Source of the DNA: Georgenia muralis
Lineage (GTDB): Bacteria; Actinomycetota; Actinomycetes; Actinomycetales; Actinomycetaceae
Direction: 5' to 3'
DNA length: 64,000 nt
Assembly (NCBI RefSeq): GCF_003814705.1
Contig: NZ_RKRA01000001.1
Span: 2,914,001 to 2,978,000 of the forward strand
A program made the translations under genes and the position numbers. The notes beneath the pieces are model-generated. The model ran no database searches and was not told the DNA's origin. It saw nothing but the letters and a program-made list of their open reading frames with translations. Shown here in pieces: positions 48,345 through 57,330 of this stretch (position 1 is the first letter of the stretch; every line of letters begins with the position of its first letter).

Positions 48345-49320
48345 GGATCGCCAGCTCCTTCTTGTCGCCGAGGATGCCCTGTGGTCGGAAGATGATGAGC
48401 GCCATGAGGGTCACGCCCACGAGGATCCAGCCGAAGGCCTCGATCTGGGCCACGCTCATGACGTCGGACGGCACGACGGCGCGCATGAAGCCCTTGATGA
48501 GCATGAGGGAGGCCCAGAAGAGCATCGAGCCGATGATGGGTCCGAACACCGTCGCCGCCCCGCCGAGCAGGAGGATCGTCCACACGTAGAAGGTCGTCGG
48601 CCGGCCCAGGGAGTCCGGCTGCACCGCTCGCGGCAGGACGTAGAGGATCCCGGCGAGGGCGCCGAGCACGCCACCGAGCACGAGAGCTTGCATCTTGTAC
48701 CCGAAGACGTTCTTGCCGAGCGATCGCACCGCGTCCTCGTCCTCCCGGATGCCCTTGAGCACCCGTCCCCAGGGGCTGCGCATGAGGCGCCAGACGAGCA
48801 GGGCGGCGAGCACGACGACCGCCCAGCCCACGAGGCGCAGCCACCAGCTGTTCGAGGCGTTGATCGCATAGCTGAACGGGCCGAGGGCGAAGCTGCCGTC
48901 GGGGAAGGGGGAGGCGTCCTGGAAGGTCTGCTTGAAGGAGTTGCCCAGCAGGCCGTTGGAGGCGCCGGTGACGTCCGTCAGGGCGGTCGACCGGCCCACG
49001 AGCCGGACGATCTCGGCCGCCGCGATCGTGACGATCGCCAGGTAGTCACCGCGGAGCGTGAGCGTCGGGATGCCGAGGAGGACGGCGAAGGCCACGGCCG
49101 CGGCCACGGCGGCACCGACGGCCGCCCACAGCGGCCAACCGGCGATGGTGGCGATGGCGAAGCCGTACGCGCCGAGCAGCATGAAGCCGGCCTGGCCCAT
49201 GTTGAGCAGCCCCGTGAGCCCGAAGTGGACGTTGAGCCCGATGGCAGCCAGGGCGAACGCGGCCGTGGTGGGGGCGAAGAGCTCGCCCGCCACGTTGGTG
49301 AGGAGGTTGGACCAGTCCAT
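48334..49320 (-). CDS. livM: branched-chain amino-acid ABC permease
   Basis: 328-residue permease of the LivM type with about nine transmembrane segments. Conserved LNVHFGLTGLLNMGQAGFM, TLRGDYLAIVTIAAAEIVR, SPWGRVLKGIREDEDAVRSLG (the EAA-like cytoplasmic loop that contacts the ATPase) and PQGILGDKKE are present. The ATG at 49320 is 12 bp after the livH stop. Confidence 0.93.
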   Translation of the reverse strand: MDWSNLLTNVAGELFAPTTAAFALAAIGLNVHFGLTGLLNMGQAGFMLLGAYGFAIATIAGWPLWAAVGAAVAAAVAFAVLLGIPTLTLRGDYLAIVTIAAAEIVRLVGRSTALTDVTGASNGLLGNSFKQTFQDASPFPDGSFALGPFSYAINASNSWWLRLVGWAVVVLAALLVWRLMRSPWGRVLKGIREDEDAVRSLGKNVFGYKMQALVLGGVLGALAGILYVLPRAVQPDSLGRPTTFYVWTILLLGGAATVFGPIIGSMLFWASLMLIKGFMRAVVPSDVMSVAQIEAFGWILVGVTLMALIIFRPQGILGDKKELAIHVR

Positions 49321-49331
49321 GGCGCTGCCCT

Positions 49332-50729
49332 TCAGCCGACGCGTTCGGCGCGGCCGAGGATGCCCTGGGGCCTCAGCAGCAGAACGAGGATGAGGATGAC
49401 CAGCGCCGCGGCGTAGCGCATGTCGCTGGGGATGACGAGGGTGGACAGCTCCACGACCAGGCCGATGACGAGCGAGCCGACGAGTGCGCCGTACGCCGTG
49501 CCGAGGCCGCCGAGGGTGACGGCGGCGAACATGAGCATGAGCAGCGCCGTGCCCATGTTCCACCGGGTGGCGGACAGGTAGAGCCCGAGCAGCACCCCGC
49601 CGAGGGCCGCCAGGCCCGTGCCCATCGTCCACACGAGACGCACGATCCGGTCGACACCGATCCCTGAGGCGGCAGCCAGGGCGGGGTTGTCCGAGACCGC
49701 GCGCGTCGCGCGGCCGAGCCGGGTGGTCCCCAGGAAGAGCGCGACGGCGACCAGCACCACGACGGCGATCACCACCGAGACCGCGGACTGCTGGGTGAGG
49801 CTGACCGGCCCGACGTCGATGATCGGCGGGTTCGACGTGACGATCCGCAGGCTCCCGCCGCCGGCGAAGAGGTTGAAGGCGTACTGCAGAGCCATCGCCA
49901 GGCCGATGGTGACGATCATCTGCTGGGTCAGACCCACCCCCCGGCGGCGCAGCGGTGCCCAGATGCCCAGGTCCTGGACGTAGCCGACGACCAGCCCCGC
50001 GGTGACGGCGAGGAGCCCGGCGACCGGCAGGGGCAGGCCCACCACCTGCGTGAAGAAGTACGCGAGCAGGGCGCCGAGGGTGACCTGCTCGCCGTGGGCG
50101 AAGTTGCTCAGCCCCGTGGTGCCGTAGATGAGGGACAGGCCCACCGACGCCAGGGCGATGAGCAGGCCGAAGATCAGGCCGCTGACCACGAGCTGGCCGA
50201 CCCGGCCCGCGCTCGCCCCGGTCGCGGTGGCCGACTCGGGGGCGAGCTCGACCTCGTCGGACGTCCCGTCCGAGCCGCCGGTGGCGGCCTCGCTCGCATC
50301 GTCGCCGGCCGGTGCAGGCGCCGCCGCGGGCGGACCCAGGGGGAAGAGGGCGCCGGCGGAGCTGCCGAGGGTGACGGTGACGGTGCGGGGGTTGGCCGCG
50401 GGGTCCCGGAGCGTCTCGCCGTCGGGCAGCGTGGCCTCGTCGAGGGTGACCGTGTGCTCGCCCGGCTCGGTGACGGCCGCGACCCACCGGCCCGTCCCGT
50501 CCGTGACGGCCGCGACCGTCCCGCCGGGCCCCTCGACGCTCAGCTCGACCCCGACGGCCGGCTCACCGTCGGCCGTGCGGATGGTGCCGGCCAGGCAGGC
50601 GGTGGTGGCGTCGGGGGTGCAGGTCGCGGTGGCGGCGACGGCGGTCGCGGGCTGGAGCAGCCACAGGGCCGCCAGCAGGAGGCCCAGGAGGGCGCGGGCG
50701 CCGGCCCACGCTCTGGCTGCCGGTCTCAT
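49332..50729 (-). CDS. livH: branched-chain amino-acid ABC permease fused to an extracytoplasmic domain
   Basis: 465 residues, against about 300 for a usual LivH. It starts with a signal-peptide-like segment (ALLGLLLAALWLLQPATAVA). Residues about 40-130 then form a small beta domain (CLAGTIRTADGEPAVGVELSV, TDGTGRWVAAVTEPGEHTVTL) like the carboxypeptidase-regulatory/CNA-B Ig-like fold. A disordered linker reaches residue 175, and a complete LivH permease follows (SLIYGTTGLSNFAHGEQVTLGAL, RRRGVGLTQQMIVTIGLAMAL, RAVSDNPALAAASGI, PQGILGRAERVG). The start has a GGACGGAG site. TAGTCT at 50791-50786 is the likely -10, with a leader of about 50 nt that can fold (ccggacgg/ccgtccgg). Confidence 0.92.
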   Translation of the reverse strand: MRPAARAWAGARALLGLLLAALWLLQPATAVAATATCTPDATTACLAGTIRTADGEPAVGVELSVEGPGGTVAAVTDGTGRWVAAVTEPGEHTVTLDEATLPDGETLRDPAANPRTVTVTLGSSAGALFPLGPPAAAPAPAGDDASEAATGGSDGTSDEVELAPESATATGASAGRVGQLVVSGLIFGLLIALASVGLSLIYGTTGLSNFAHGEQVTLGALLAYFFTQVVGLPLPVAGLLAVTAGLVVGYVQDLGIWAPLRRRGVGLTQQMIVTIGLAMALQYAFNLFAGGGSLRIVTSNPPIIDVGPVSLTQQSAVSVVIAVVVLVAVALFLGTTRLGRATRAVSDNPALAAASGIGVDRIVRLVWTMGTGLAALGGVLLGLYLSATRWNMGTALLMLMFAAVTLGGLGTAYGALVGSLVIGLVVELSTLVIPSDMRYAAALVILILVLLLRPQGILGRAERVG

Positions 50730-50785
50730 GAGGGCTCCGTCCTGTGGCCGAGCGGGCCGGACGGTGGAGGCCGTCCGGTGCCGCG

Positions 50786-50791
50786 AGACTA
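50786..50791 (-). promoter_or_regulatory. -10 element of the livHMGF operon (TAGTCT)
   Basis: TAGTCT on the minus strand, 56 nt upstream of the livH ATG. A ccggacgg-ccgtccgg hairpin (about 50754-50778) lies in the leader. Confidence 0.4.
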
Positions 50792-50854
50792 GGGACGGAG
50801 TGTTTCCGTGGCGTTGCGCCCACCGGACGACGGTGTTTCGTCGGCGGCAGCGGC

Positions 50855-50944
50855 CGAACCGCGCGTGGGCGAACCGCGCGTGGGCGAACCGCGCGCGATC
50901 GAACCGCGCGCGGCCGACGTGCGCGCGGCCGAGCTGCGCGTGAG
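50855..50944. repeat. 15-bp tandem repeat, six copies
   Basis: Units of cgaaccgcgcgtggg and variants, six in a row, the first two identical and the last two the most diverged. It lies between the livH promoter and the thioesterase stop and encodes nothing I trust. Confidence 0.85.
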
Positions 50945-50976
50945 CGCCGCGGAGGGCGTAGGACGTACCTGAGTGG

Positions 50977-51387
50977 TCAGGACCGGTCGAGGACCAGACA
51001 GCTCAGCCGGGCGGTGCAGACCCGCCGGCCGGCGTCGTCGACGATGGTGATCCCGTAGCTCGCTGTGGTGCGACCCTCGTGCAGCGCCTCGGCGGTCGCG
51101 GTCACCCAGCCGTCGCGGACGCCTCGATGGTGCGTGGCGCTCAGCTCGGTGCCCACCGCGACCCGGCCGGCGCCGGCGTGGATCGCCGCGGCGTAGGAGC
51201 CGACGGACTCGGCCAGGACCGCGGACGCGCCGCCGTGCAGCAGGCCGTAGGGCTGGGTGTTCCCCGCGACGGGCATGCGCGCCACGACCCGTCCGGCGGA
51301 CGCCTCGAGGACCTCGATGCCCAGCTTTGCGCCCAGTGCGTCCGCGCCGGAGCCACGGAGGTCGTCGATGATCTCGTGCACGGTCAT
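50977..51387 (-). CDS. hotdog-fold thioesterase (PaaI/MenI-like)
   Basis: 136-residue acyl-CoA thioesterase. The catalytic hotdog motif NTQPYGLLHGGASAVLAESVGSYA is intact (Gln/His-Gly-Gly, with the Glu), and SATHHRGVRDGWVTATAEALHEGRTT matches the second half. The length fits the family. The substrate could be a phenylacetyl- or DHNA-type CoA ester. Its location upstream of polA on the opposite strand is common in actinobacteria. Confidence 0.9.
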   Translation of the reverse strand: MTVHEIIDDLRGSGADALGAKLGIEVLEASAGRVVARMPVAGNTQPYGLLHGGASAVLAESVGSYAAAIHAGAGRVAVGTELSATHHRGVRDGWVTATAEALHEGRTTASYGITIVDDAGRRVCTARLSCLVLDRS

Positions 51388-51520
51388 GGGGACAGCGTGG
51401 CACGGCCGGGCAGGCACCGCCGTGAGCGCGCCCGCGCCGCCGTGAGCGCGCCCGCGCCGCGGTGGCACGTCCGGGGTATCGGCGTGTCGACGCGCCGGCG
51501 GCGGCGTCGGTGGCGGCGGT

Positions 51521-51526
51521 TAGGGT
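51521..51526 (+). promoter_or_regulatory. -10 element of polA (TAGGGT)
   Basis: TAGGGT, 7 nt before the GTG at 51534; leaderless arrangement. Confidence 0.5.
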
Positions 51527-51533
51527 GGCACCC

Positions 51534-54212
51534 GTGACCGAGTCCCCCCGCCTGCTCCTCGTCGACGGCCACTCGATGGCGTTCCGCGCGTTCTACGCCC
51601 TGCCGGCGGAGAACTTCTCCACCACCACCGGTCAGCACACGAACGCCGTCTACGGGTTCGTCTCGATGCTCATCAACCTCATGGCGGAGGAGCGGCCCAC
51701 GCACGTCGCCGTCGCGTTCGACGTCGCCGGCGGGACCTTCCGCACCGAGGACTACGCCGAGTACAAGGGCAACCGCGACGCCGCGCCGGCGCCGTTCCAG
51801 GGGCAGGTCCCGCTCATCCAGGAGGTCATGGGTGCGATGAACGTCCCGGTCCTGGAGAAGGCCGGGTTCGAGGCCGACGACATCCTCGCCACCCTCGCGA
51901 CCCAGGCGGCGGCCGCCGGGCTCGAGGTGCTCATCTGCTCGGGCGACCGCGACACCTTCCAGCTCGTCGACGAGGCAGTGACCGTCCTGTACCCCGTCAA
52001 GGGCGTCTCGACGATGAACCGGATGACCCCCACGGCCGTCGCCGAGAAGTACGGCCTGCCGCCGGAGCGCTACCCCGACCTCGCCGCCCTCGTGGGGGAG
52101 ACGAGCGACAACCTTCCCGGTGTGCCGGGGGTGGGCCCGAAGACGGCCGCGAAGTGGATCGTGCAGTACGACGGGCTCGACAACGTCATCGCCCACGCCG
52201 ACCTCATCGGGGGCAAGGCCGGCCAGAGCCTGCGCGACAACCTCGACCAGGTCATCCGCAACCGCCGCCTCAACCACCTCCTCACCGACGTCGAGCTGCC
52301 GCTGGGCGTGGACGACCTCGCCCGTCGACCGCTCGACCGCGAGAAGGTCCACCAGGTCTTCGACGCCCTGGAGTTCGACGTGCTGCGCAAGCGGCTGTTC
52401 GACTCCCTCCCCGAGGCGCAGGGGCCGGCCGAGCCGGCGCCCGCCCTGGACGTCGACGTCGTCGCGCACACCGCGCTCGACGGCGGCCTGGCGCCCTGGT
52501 TCGCGGCGCGGGCCGGGCGCCTGCTCGGCCTGGACGTCACAGGCAGCGCCGCCCAGGGGACCGGTGACGCGTGGGCGCTCGCCGTCGCTGACGACGCCGG
52601 GCACGCGGTGACCGTGGACCTCGCCGAGGTCGACCAGGATCAGGAGCAGGCCCTCGCGGCCTGGCTCGCCGACGGCGACGCCCCCAAGGCGCTGCACGAG
52701 GCCAAGTCGGCCTGGCACGCCCTGGGCGGGCGCGGTCTCGAGCTCACCGGCGTCGTCATGGACACCGCCCTGGCGGCGTACCTGTGCCACCCCGACCAGC
52801 GCAGCTACAGCCTGCCGGACCTCACCCTGCGCTACCTCAAGCGCGAGCTGCGCGAGGACGAGGGCGAGGGCGGTCAGGCCATGCTCTCCCTCGACGGTGA
52901 GGCGAGCGACCGGGTCGCGGGGCTGCGCGCCTCCGCCGTCGTCGAGCTCGCCGGGGCGCTCGGCGCCGACCTGGCCGACCGTGAGGCCACCGCGCTGCTC
53001 ACCGACCTCGAGCTGCCCGTCCAGCGCGTCCTCGAGGGCATGGAGCGGGCCGGGATCGCCGCGGACGTGGCCAACCTCGACGCCCAGCGCGGCGACTTCG
53101 ACCACGCCGTCGAGCGGGCCGCCGCGCAGGCGTACGAGGCGATCGGCCACGAGGTCAACCTCTCCAGCCCCAAGCAGCTCCAGGAGGTGCTGTTCACCGA
53201 GCTGGACATGCCCCGGACGAAGAAGACCAAGACCGGCTACACCACCGACGCCGACGCCCTGGCCGACCTCTACGCCAAGACCGGCCACCCGTTCCTTGAG
53301 CACCTGCTGGCGCACCGCGACCAGATCCGGCTCCGCCAGACGGTCGAGGGCCTGCTCCGGTCCGTGGCCGCGGACGGGCGCATCCACACGACCTTCCACC
53401 AGACGATCGCCGCGACCGGACGCCTGAGTTCCACCGATCCGAACCTGCAGAACATCCCGGTGCGCACCGAGGACGGGCTGCGCATCCGCGAGGGCTTCGT
53501 CGTGGGGGAGGGGTACGAGAGCCTGCTCACCGCCGACTACTCCCAGATCGAGATGCGCATCATGGCGCACCTGTCCGGTGACGCCGGGCTCATCGAGGCG
53601 TTCCGCTCGGGCGAGGACCTGCACTCCTACGTGGGCTCGCGGGTCTTCGAGGTGCCGACCGACGCCGTCACCGCGGCGCAGCGCAGCAAGATCAAGGCGA
53701 TGAGCTACGGCCTCGCGTACGGGCTCAGCGCGTTCGGTCTCTCCCGTCAGCTCAAGATCGAGGTGGGTGAGGCGCGCACGCTCATGGACGAGTACTTCGA
53801 GCGGTTCGGCGGCGTCCGCGACTACCTCACCGGCGTCGTCGACGAGGCCCGCCGCACCGGGTACACCCAGACCATCATGGGCCGGCGCCGCTACCTGCCC
53901 GACCTCACCAGCGACAACCGGCAGCGCCGGGACATGGCCGAGCGGATGGCGCTCAACGCCCCGATCCAGGGCTCCGCCGCGGACATCATCAAGGTCGCCA
54001 TGGTCCGCACCGCGCAGGGCCTGGCCGAGGCCGGCCTGCGCTCGCGCATCCTCCTGCAGGTCCACGACGAGCTCGTCCTCGAGGTCGCGGCCGGCGAGGC
54101 CGATGAGGTCGAGCGGATCGTCCGCACCCAGATGGGTGCCGCGGCAGACCTGTCCGTGCCCCTCGACGTCTCCGTCGGCACCGGCCGGTCCTGGCGCGAC
54201 GCCGCGCACTGA
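51534..54212 (+). CDS. polA: DNA polymerase I
   Basis: Repair and Okazaki-fragment polymerase, 892 residues. The 5'-3' exonuclease/flap domain (residues 1-300) has LLLVDGHSMAFRAFYAL, FEADDILATLA, CSGDRDTFQLV and PGVPGVGPKTAAKWI. The middle 3'-5' exonuclease-like domain lacks the ExoI DxE motif (LGLDVTGSA), so it is inactive. The polymerase domain has ATGRLSSTDPNLQNIPVR, TADYSQIEMRIMAH (motif A), QRSKIKAMSYGLAYG (motif B) and LLQVHDELVLEV (motif C). Confidence 0.96.
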   Translation: MTESPRLLLVDGHSMAFRAFYALPAENFSTTTGQHTNAVYGFVSMLINLMAEERPTHVAVAFDVAGGTFRTEDYAEYKGNRDAAPAPFQGQVPLIQEVMGAMNVPVLEKAGFEADDILATLATQAAAAGLEVLICSGDRDTFQLVDEAVTVLYPVKGVSTMNRMTPTAVAEKYGLPPERYPDLAALVGETSDNLPGVPGVGPKTAAKWIVQYDGLDNVIAHADLIGGKAGQSLRDNLDQVIRNRRLNHLLTDVELPLGVDDLARRPLDREKVHQVFDALEFDVLRKRLFDSLPEAQGPAEPAPALDVDVVAHTALDGGLAPWFAARAGRLLGLDVTGSAAQGTGDAWALAVADDAGHAVTVDLAEVDQDQEQALAAWLADGDAPKALHEAKSAWHALGGRGLELTGVVMDTALAAYLCHPDQRSYSLPDLTLRYLKRELREDEGEGGQAMLSLDGEASDRVAGLRASAVVELAGALGADLADREATALLTDLELPVQRVLEGMERAGIAADVANLDAQRGDFDHAVERAAAQAYEAIGHEVNLSSPKQLQEVLFTELDMPRTKKTKTGYTTDADALADLYAKTGHPFLEHLLAHRDQIRLRQTVEGLLRSVAADGRIHTTFHQTIAATGRLSSTDPNLQNIPVRTEDGLRIREGFVVGEGYESLLTADYSQIEMRIMAHLSGDAGLIEAFRSGEDLHSYVGSRVFEVPTDAVTAAQRSKIKAMSYGLAYGLSAFGLSRQLKIEVGEARTLMDEYFERFGGVRDYLTGVVDEARRTGYTQTIMGRRRYLPDLTSDNRQRRDMAERMALNAPIQGSAADIIKVAMVRTAQGLAEAGLRSRILLQVHDELVLEVAAGEADEVERIVRTQMGAAADLSVPLDVSVGTGRSWRDAAH

Positions 54213-54319
54213 GGCACACCGACGGCGCCCGGTCGGCCGGTCGCTGCCGGCGCGTCGACGCCGCAGTCGGCGGTCGCCGCTACGGTCGGCAGGTCGACGT
54301 GACGGCCGCCGGGTCGACG

Positions 54320-55126
54320 CTACGGCCGGTGGGTCCGGAAGATCGCCGTGCCGGGCAGCAGGGCGCCGCGCACCGGTCCCCACCCGCCCCACACGGACGA
54401 GTTGTCCGTGGGCCACTCCGGCTCGACCAGGTCGTCGATCACGAGGCCCGCGGCGACGACGTCACGCACGTGGTCGCCCAGGGTGCGGTGGTACTCGGCG
54501 TAGACCGGTGCCCCCGAGGCGTCGCGCTCGACGTACGGGGTGCGGTCGAAGTAGGAGCGGTCCGCGGTCAGGCCCCGTTCGCCCGGGTCGTCCGGAAAGG
54601 CCCAACGGATCGGGTGGGTGACGGCGAAGACCCACCGACCCCCCGGCCGGAGCACCCGGGCCAGCTCGGCGTGGATCGCGGCCGCGTCGGGCACGAACGC
54701 GATGGCGCCGTACGCGGTGAAGGCCACGTCGAACGAGCCGTCCGCGAAGGGCAGGGACCGCGCGTCGGCGAGGACCTTCTCGACCGGGACCCCCGTGACG
54801 GCGTCGAGCTCGGCCGCCCGGGCGAGCATCCCCTCCGCGACGTCGGACGCGACGACGTCGACACCCTGCGCGGTGAGCCACCGCGAGCACTGTGCGGCGC
54901 CCGCGCCCACCTCGAGCACCCGCAGGCGGCGCAGCGCCGTCACCGGACCGAGCAGGTGCGCCTCGGCCTCGCGCAGTCCCTCGGGGCACCAGCGGAAGTC
55001 GGCCTCCCCGAGGAACGTGCCGTGCTCGGCCAGGTAGTCGCCGGCCCCGGCGCTCCACCACTCGGCGTTCGCCCGGGCGGCCGCCGCACCGTCGACGCTC
55101 TCGTAGCCCGCGCTCGTGATGTCCAC
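54320..55126 (-). CDS. class I SAM-dependent methyltransferase
   Basis: 268 residues from a GTG at 55126. SAM-binding motif I is VLEVGAGAAQCSRWL, with VVASDVAEGMLARAAE (motif II) and LPFADGSFDVAFTAYGAIAFV (motif IV/post-I). RVLRPGGRWVFAVTHPIRWAF is typical of the Methyltransf_11 group. The substrate is unknown. It lies between polA and rpsA, as in many actinobacteria, and is convergent with polA. Confidence 0.88.
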   Translation of the reverse strand: MDITSAGYESVDGAAAARANAEWWSAGAGDYLAEHGTFLGEADFRWCPEGLREAEAHLLGPVTALRRLRVLEVGAGAAQCSRWLTAQGVDVVASDVAEGMLARAAELDAVTGVPVEKVLADARSLPFADGSFDVAFTAYGAIAFVPDAAAIHAELARVLRPGGRWVFAVTHPIRWAFPDDPGERGLTADRSYFDRTPYVERDASGAPVYAEYHRTLGDHVRDVVAAGLVIDDLVEPEWPTDNSSVWGGWGPVRGALLPGTAIFRTHRP

Positions 55127-55220
55127 CCGCCCAGTGTGGCCGAGGCGGGGGAGACCGACGTCACTGCCGTGCCGGGCCCGGGGCCGGGAGGGCCGGTTGC
55201 CGCGCCGTCTCCGGCGTCGG

Positions 55221-55226
55221 TAGGAT
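55221..55226 (+). promoter_or_regulatory. -10 element of rpsA (TAGGAT)
   Basis: TAGGAT, about 94 nt upstream of the rpsA ATG. The leader lacks an SD and has a repeated cctgtccgca. Confidence 0.45.
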
Positions 55227-55319
55227 CGACGGGCGCATGTATGTCTTCATGCTGCCTGCAGTTCAGCACCACCCATCCTGTCCGCACTACTTCCTGTCCG
55301 CATCGGAGTCCACAGCTCA

Positions 55320-56795
55320 ATGACCACCACTACGCCCACGCAGCCGACGTCCCCCCAGGTTGCCGTCAACGACATCGGCTCGGCCGAGGACTTCCTCGCC
55401 GCCATTGACGAGACCATCAAGTACTTCAACGACGGGGACATCGTCGAGGGCACCATCGTCAAGGTCGACCGGGACGAGGTCCTCCTCGACATCGGCTACA
55501 AGACCGAGGGCGTCATCCTCTCTCGCGAGCTCTCCATCAAGCACGACGTGGACCCCGACGAGGTCGTCTCCGTCGGCGACAAGATCGAGGCCCTGGTCCT
55601 GCAGAAGGAGGACAAGGAGGGCCGGCTCCTCCTGTCCAAGAAGCGCGCCCAGTACGAGCGCGCCTGGAGCACGATCGAGAAGATCAAGGACGAGGACGGC
55701 GTCGTCACCGGCACCGTCATCGAGGTCGTCAAGGGCGGCCTCATCCTCGACATCGGCCTGCGTGGCTTCCTCCCCGCCTCCCTCGTGGAGATGCGCCGCG
55801 TCCGCGACCTCCAGCCCTACGTGGGCAAGGAGCTCGAGGCGAAGATCATCGAGCTGGACAAGAACCGCAACAACGTCGTCCTCTCGCGTCGCGCCTGGCT
55901 CGAGCAGACCCAGTCCGAGGTGCGCTCGCACTTCCTGCAGACCCTGCAGAAGGGCCAGGTCCGTCCCGGCGTCGTCTCGTCGATCGTCAACTTCGGCGCG
56001 TTCGTGGACCTGGGCGGCGTGGACGGCCTCGTGCACGTCTCCGAGCTGTCCTGGAAGCACATCGACCACCCGAACGAGGTCGTCGAGGTCGGCCAGGAGG
56101 TCACCGTCGAGGTCCTCGACGTCGACATGGACCGCGAGCGTGTCTCCCTCTCGCTCAAGGCGACGCAGGAAGACCCGTGGCAGGCCTTCGCGCGCACCCA
56201 CGCCATCGGCCAGGTCGTGCCGGGCAAGGTCACCAAGCTCGTCCCGTTCGGCGCGTTCGTTCGCGTCGAGGACGGCATCGAGGGCCTGGTCCACATCTCC
56301 GAGCTCGCCCAGCGTCACGTCGAGCTGCCCGAGCAGGTCGCGAAGGTCGGCGACGACGTGTTCGTCAAGGTCATCGACATCGACCTGGACCGCCGTCGGA
56401 TCTCGCTGTCCCTCAAGCAGGCCAACGAGGGCGTCGACCCCAGCAGCGAGGACTTCGACCCGTCGCTGTACGGCATGGCCGCGGAGTACGACGAGGCGGG
56501 GAACTACAAGTACCCCGAGGGCTTCGACCCCGAGACCAACGAGTGGCTCGAGGGCTACGAGACCCAGCGCGAGGCCTGGGAGGCCGAGTACGCCAAGGCG
56601 CACGCCCGCTGGGAGGCGCACAAGAAGCAGGTCGCGTCCGCCCAGGACGCCGACGCCGAGGCTGCCGACGCCGGGGTCTCCGGTGCGGGTCAGGCCGGCC
56701 CGGCGACCTACAGCTCGGCCCCGGCCGAGGCCGCCGGCACGCTGGCGTCCGACGAGGCCCTCGCCGCGCTGCGCGAGAAGCTCACCGGCAACTGA
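55320..56795 (+). CDS. rpsA: 30S ribosomal protein S1
   Basis: mRNA-binding ribosomal protein, 491 residues with four S1 domains, the actinobacterial number. They start near residues 38 (GDIVEGTIVKVDRDEVLLDIGYK), 125, 210 (GQVRPGVVSSIVNFGAFVDLGG) and 295 (GQVVPGKVTKLVPFGAFVRVED). The C-terminal 110 residues are acidic and disordered. There is no SD before the ATG, as expected for an S1 gene that is autoregulated through its leader. Confidence 0.96.
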   Translation: MTTTTPTQPTSPQVAVNDIGSAEDFLAAIDETIKYFNDGDIVEGTIVKVDRDEVLLDIGYKTEGVILSRELSIKHDVDPDEVVSVGDKIEALVLQKEDKEGRLLLSKKRAQYERAWSTIEKIKDEDGVVTGTVIEVVKGGLILDIGLRGFLPASLVEMRRVRDLQPYVGKELEAKIIELDKNRNNVVLSRRAWLEQTQSEVRSHFLQTLQKGQVRPGVVSSIVNFGAFVDLGGVDGLVHVSELSWKHIDHPNEVVEVGQEVTVEVLDVDMDRERVSLSLKATQEDPWQAFARTHAIGQVVPGKVTKLVPFGAFVRVEDGIEGLVHISELAQRHVELPEQVAKVGDDVFVKVIDIDLDRRRISLSLKQANEGVDPSSEDFDPSLYGMAAEYDEAGNYKYPEGFDPETNEWLEGYETQREAWEAEYAKAHARWEAHKKQVASAQDADAEAADAGVSGAGQAGPATYSSAPAEAAGTLASDEALAALREKLTGN

Positions 56796-56817
56796 GCCAC
56801 CCGGCTCTGAGCTGACG

Positions 56818-56851
56818 AGGCCCGCCGTCCCCCGAGGGGGACGGCGGGCCT
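56818..56851 (+). terminator. hairpin terminator after rpsA
   Basis: Perfect 16-bp stem (aggcccgccgtccccc and its complement) around GA, 22 nt after the rpsA stop. Confidence 0.85.
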
Positions 56852-57055
56852 CGCCGCGTCTGGGCCGACGGTCCTGCCGTACGGGCCCGACGCCTACCCG
56901 CGCGCTACCGGTGTCCCGCGTGCCCGCCGCCGACGAACCGCCTGCCGCGGGGTCCGGTCGCCTGCTTGCGCGCTACGGGTGGTCCGGGTGCCGTGGGGTT
57001 CGGGCGCCTGTGGTGCGCCGCCGGCGCTCCCGCCTGCCGTGGGTCCGGCGCGCGT

Positions 57056-57330
57056 CTCGTCGAGGTAGCAAGAAACGGGACGAGTCAGCAGGAATGTCGG
57101 TGCTGACTCGTCCCGTTGGGTGCTGATTAAGCTCGAACCTGCTGACTGAGCGCAGGTCCCTCGTCCGGTGCCCGGTGCCCGGTACCCGGATCCCGGTGTG
57201 GTCCAGCGCCTCCCTCGTCGAGGCAGTAGGCAACGGGACGAGTCAGCAGGAATGTCGGTGCTGACTCGTCCCGTTGGGTGCTGATTGGGCTCGAACCTGC
57301 TGACTGAGCGCGGGTCCCTCGTCCGGTGCC
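57056..57330. repeat. 158-bp tandem duplication carrying a 17-bp hairpin
   Basis: Two copies, starting at 57056 and 57214, offset by exactly 158 bp. Each contains the arms aacgggacgagtcagca (57074-57090; 57232-57248) and the complement (57101-57117; 57259-57275), with the same 10-nt loop ggaatgtcgg. Downstream, gctcgaacctgctgactgagcgc is also repeated. Confidence 0.9.

Noticed and set aside
51384-54416. 1010-residue open frame antisense to polA
   Set aside because: Shadow of polA; low-complexity and without any recognisable domain.
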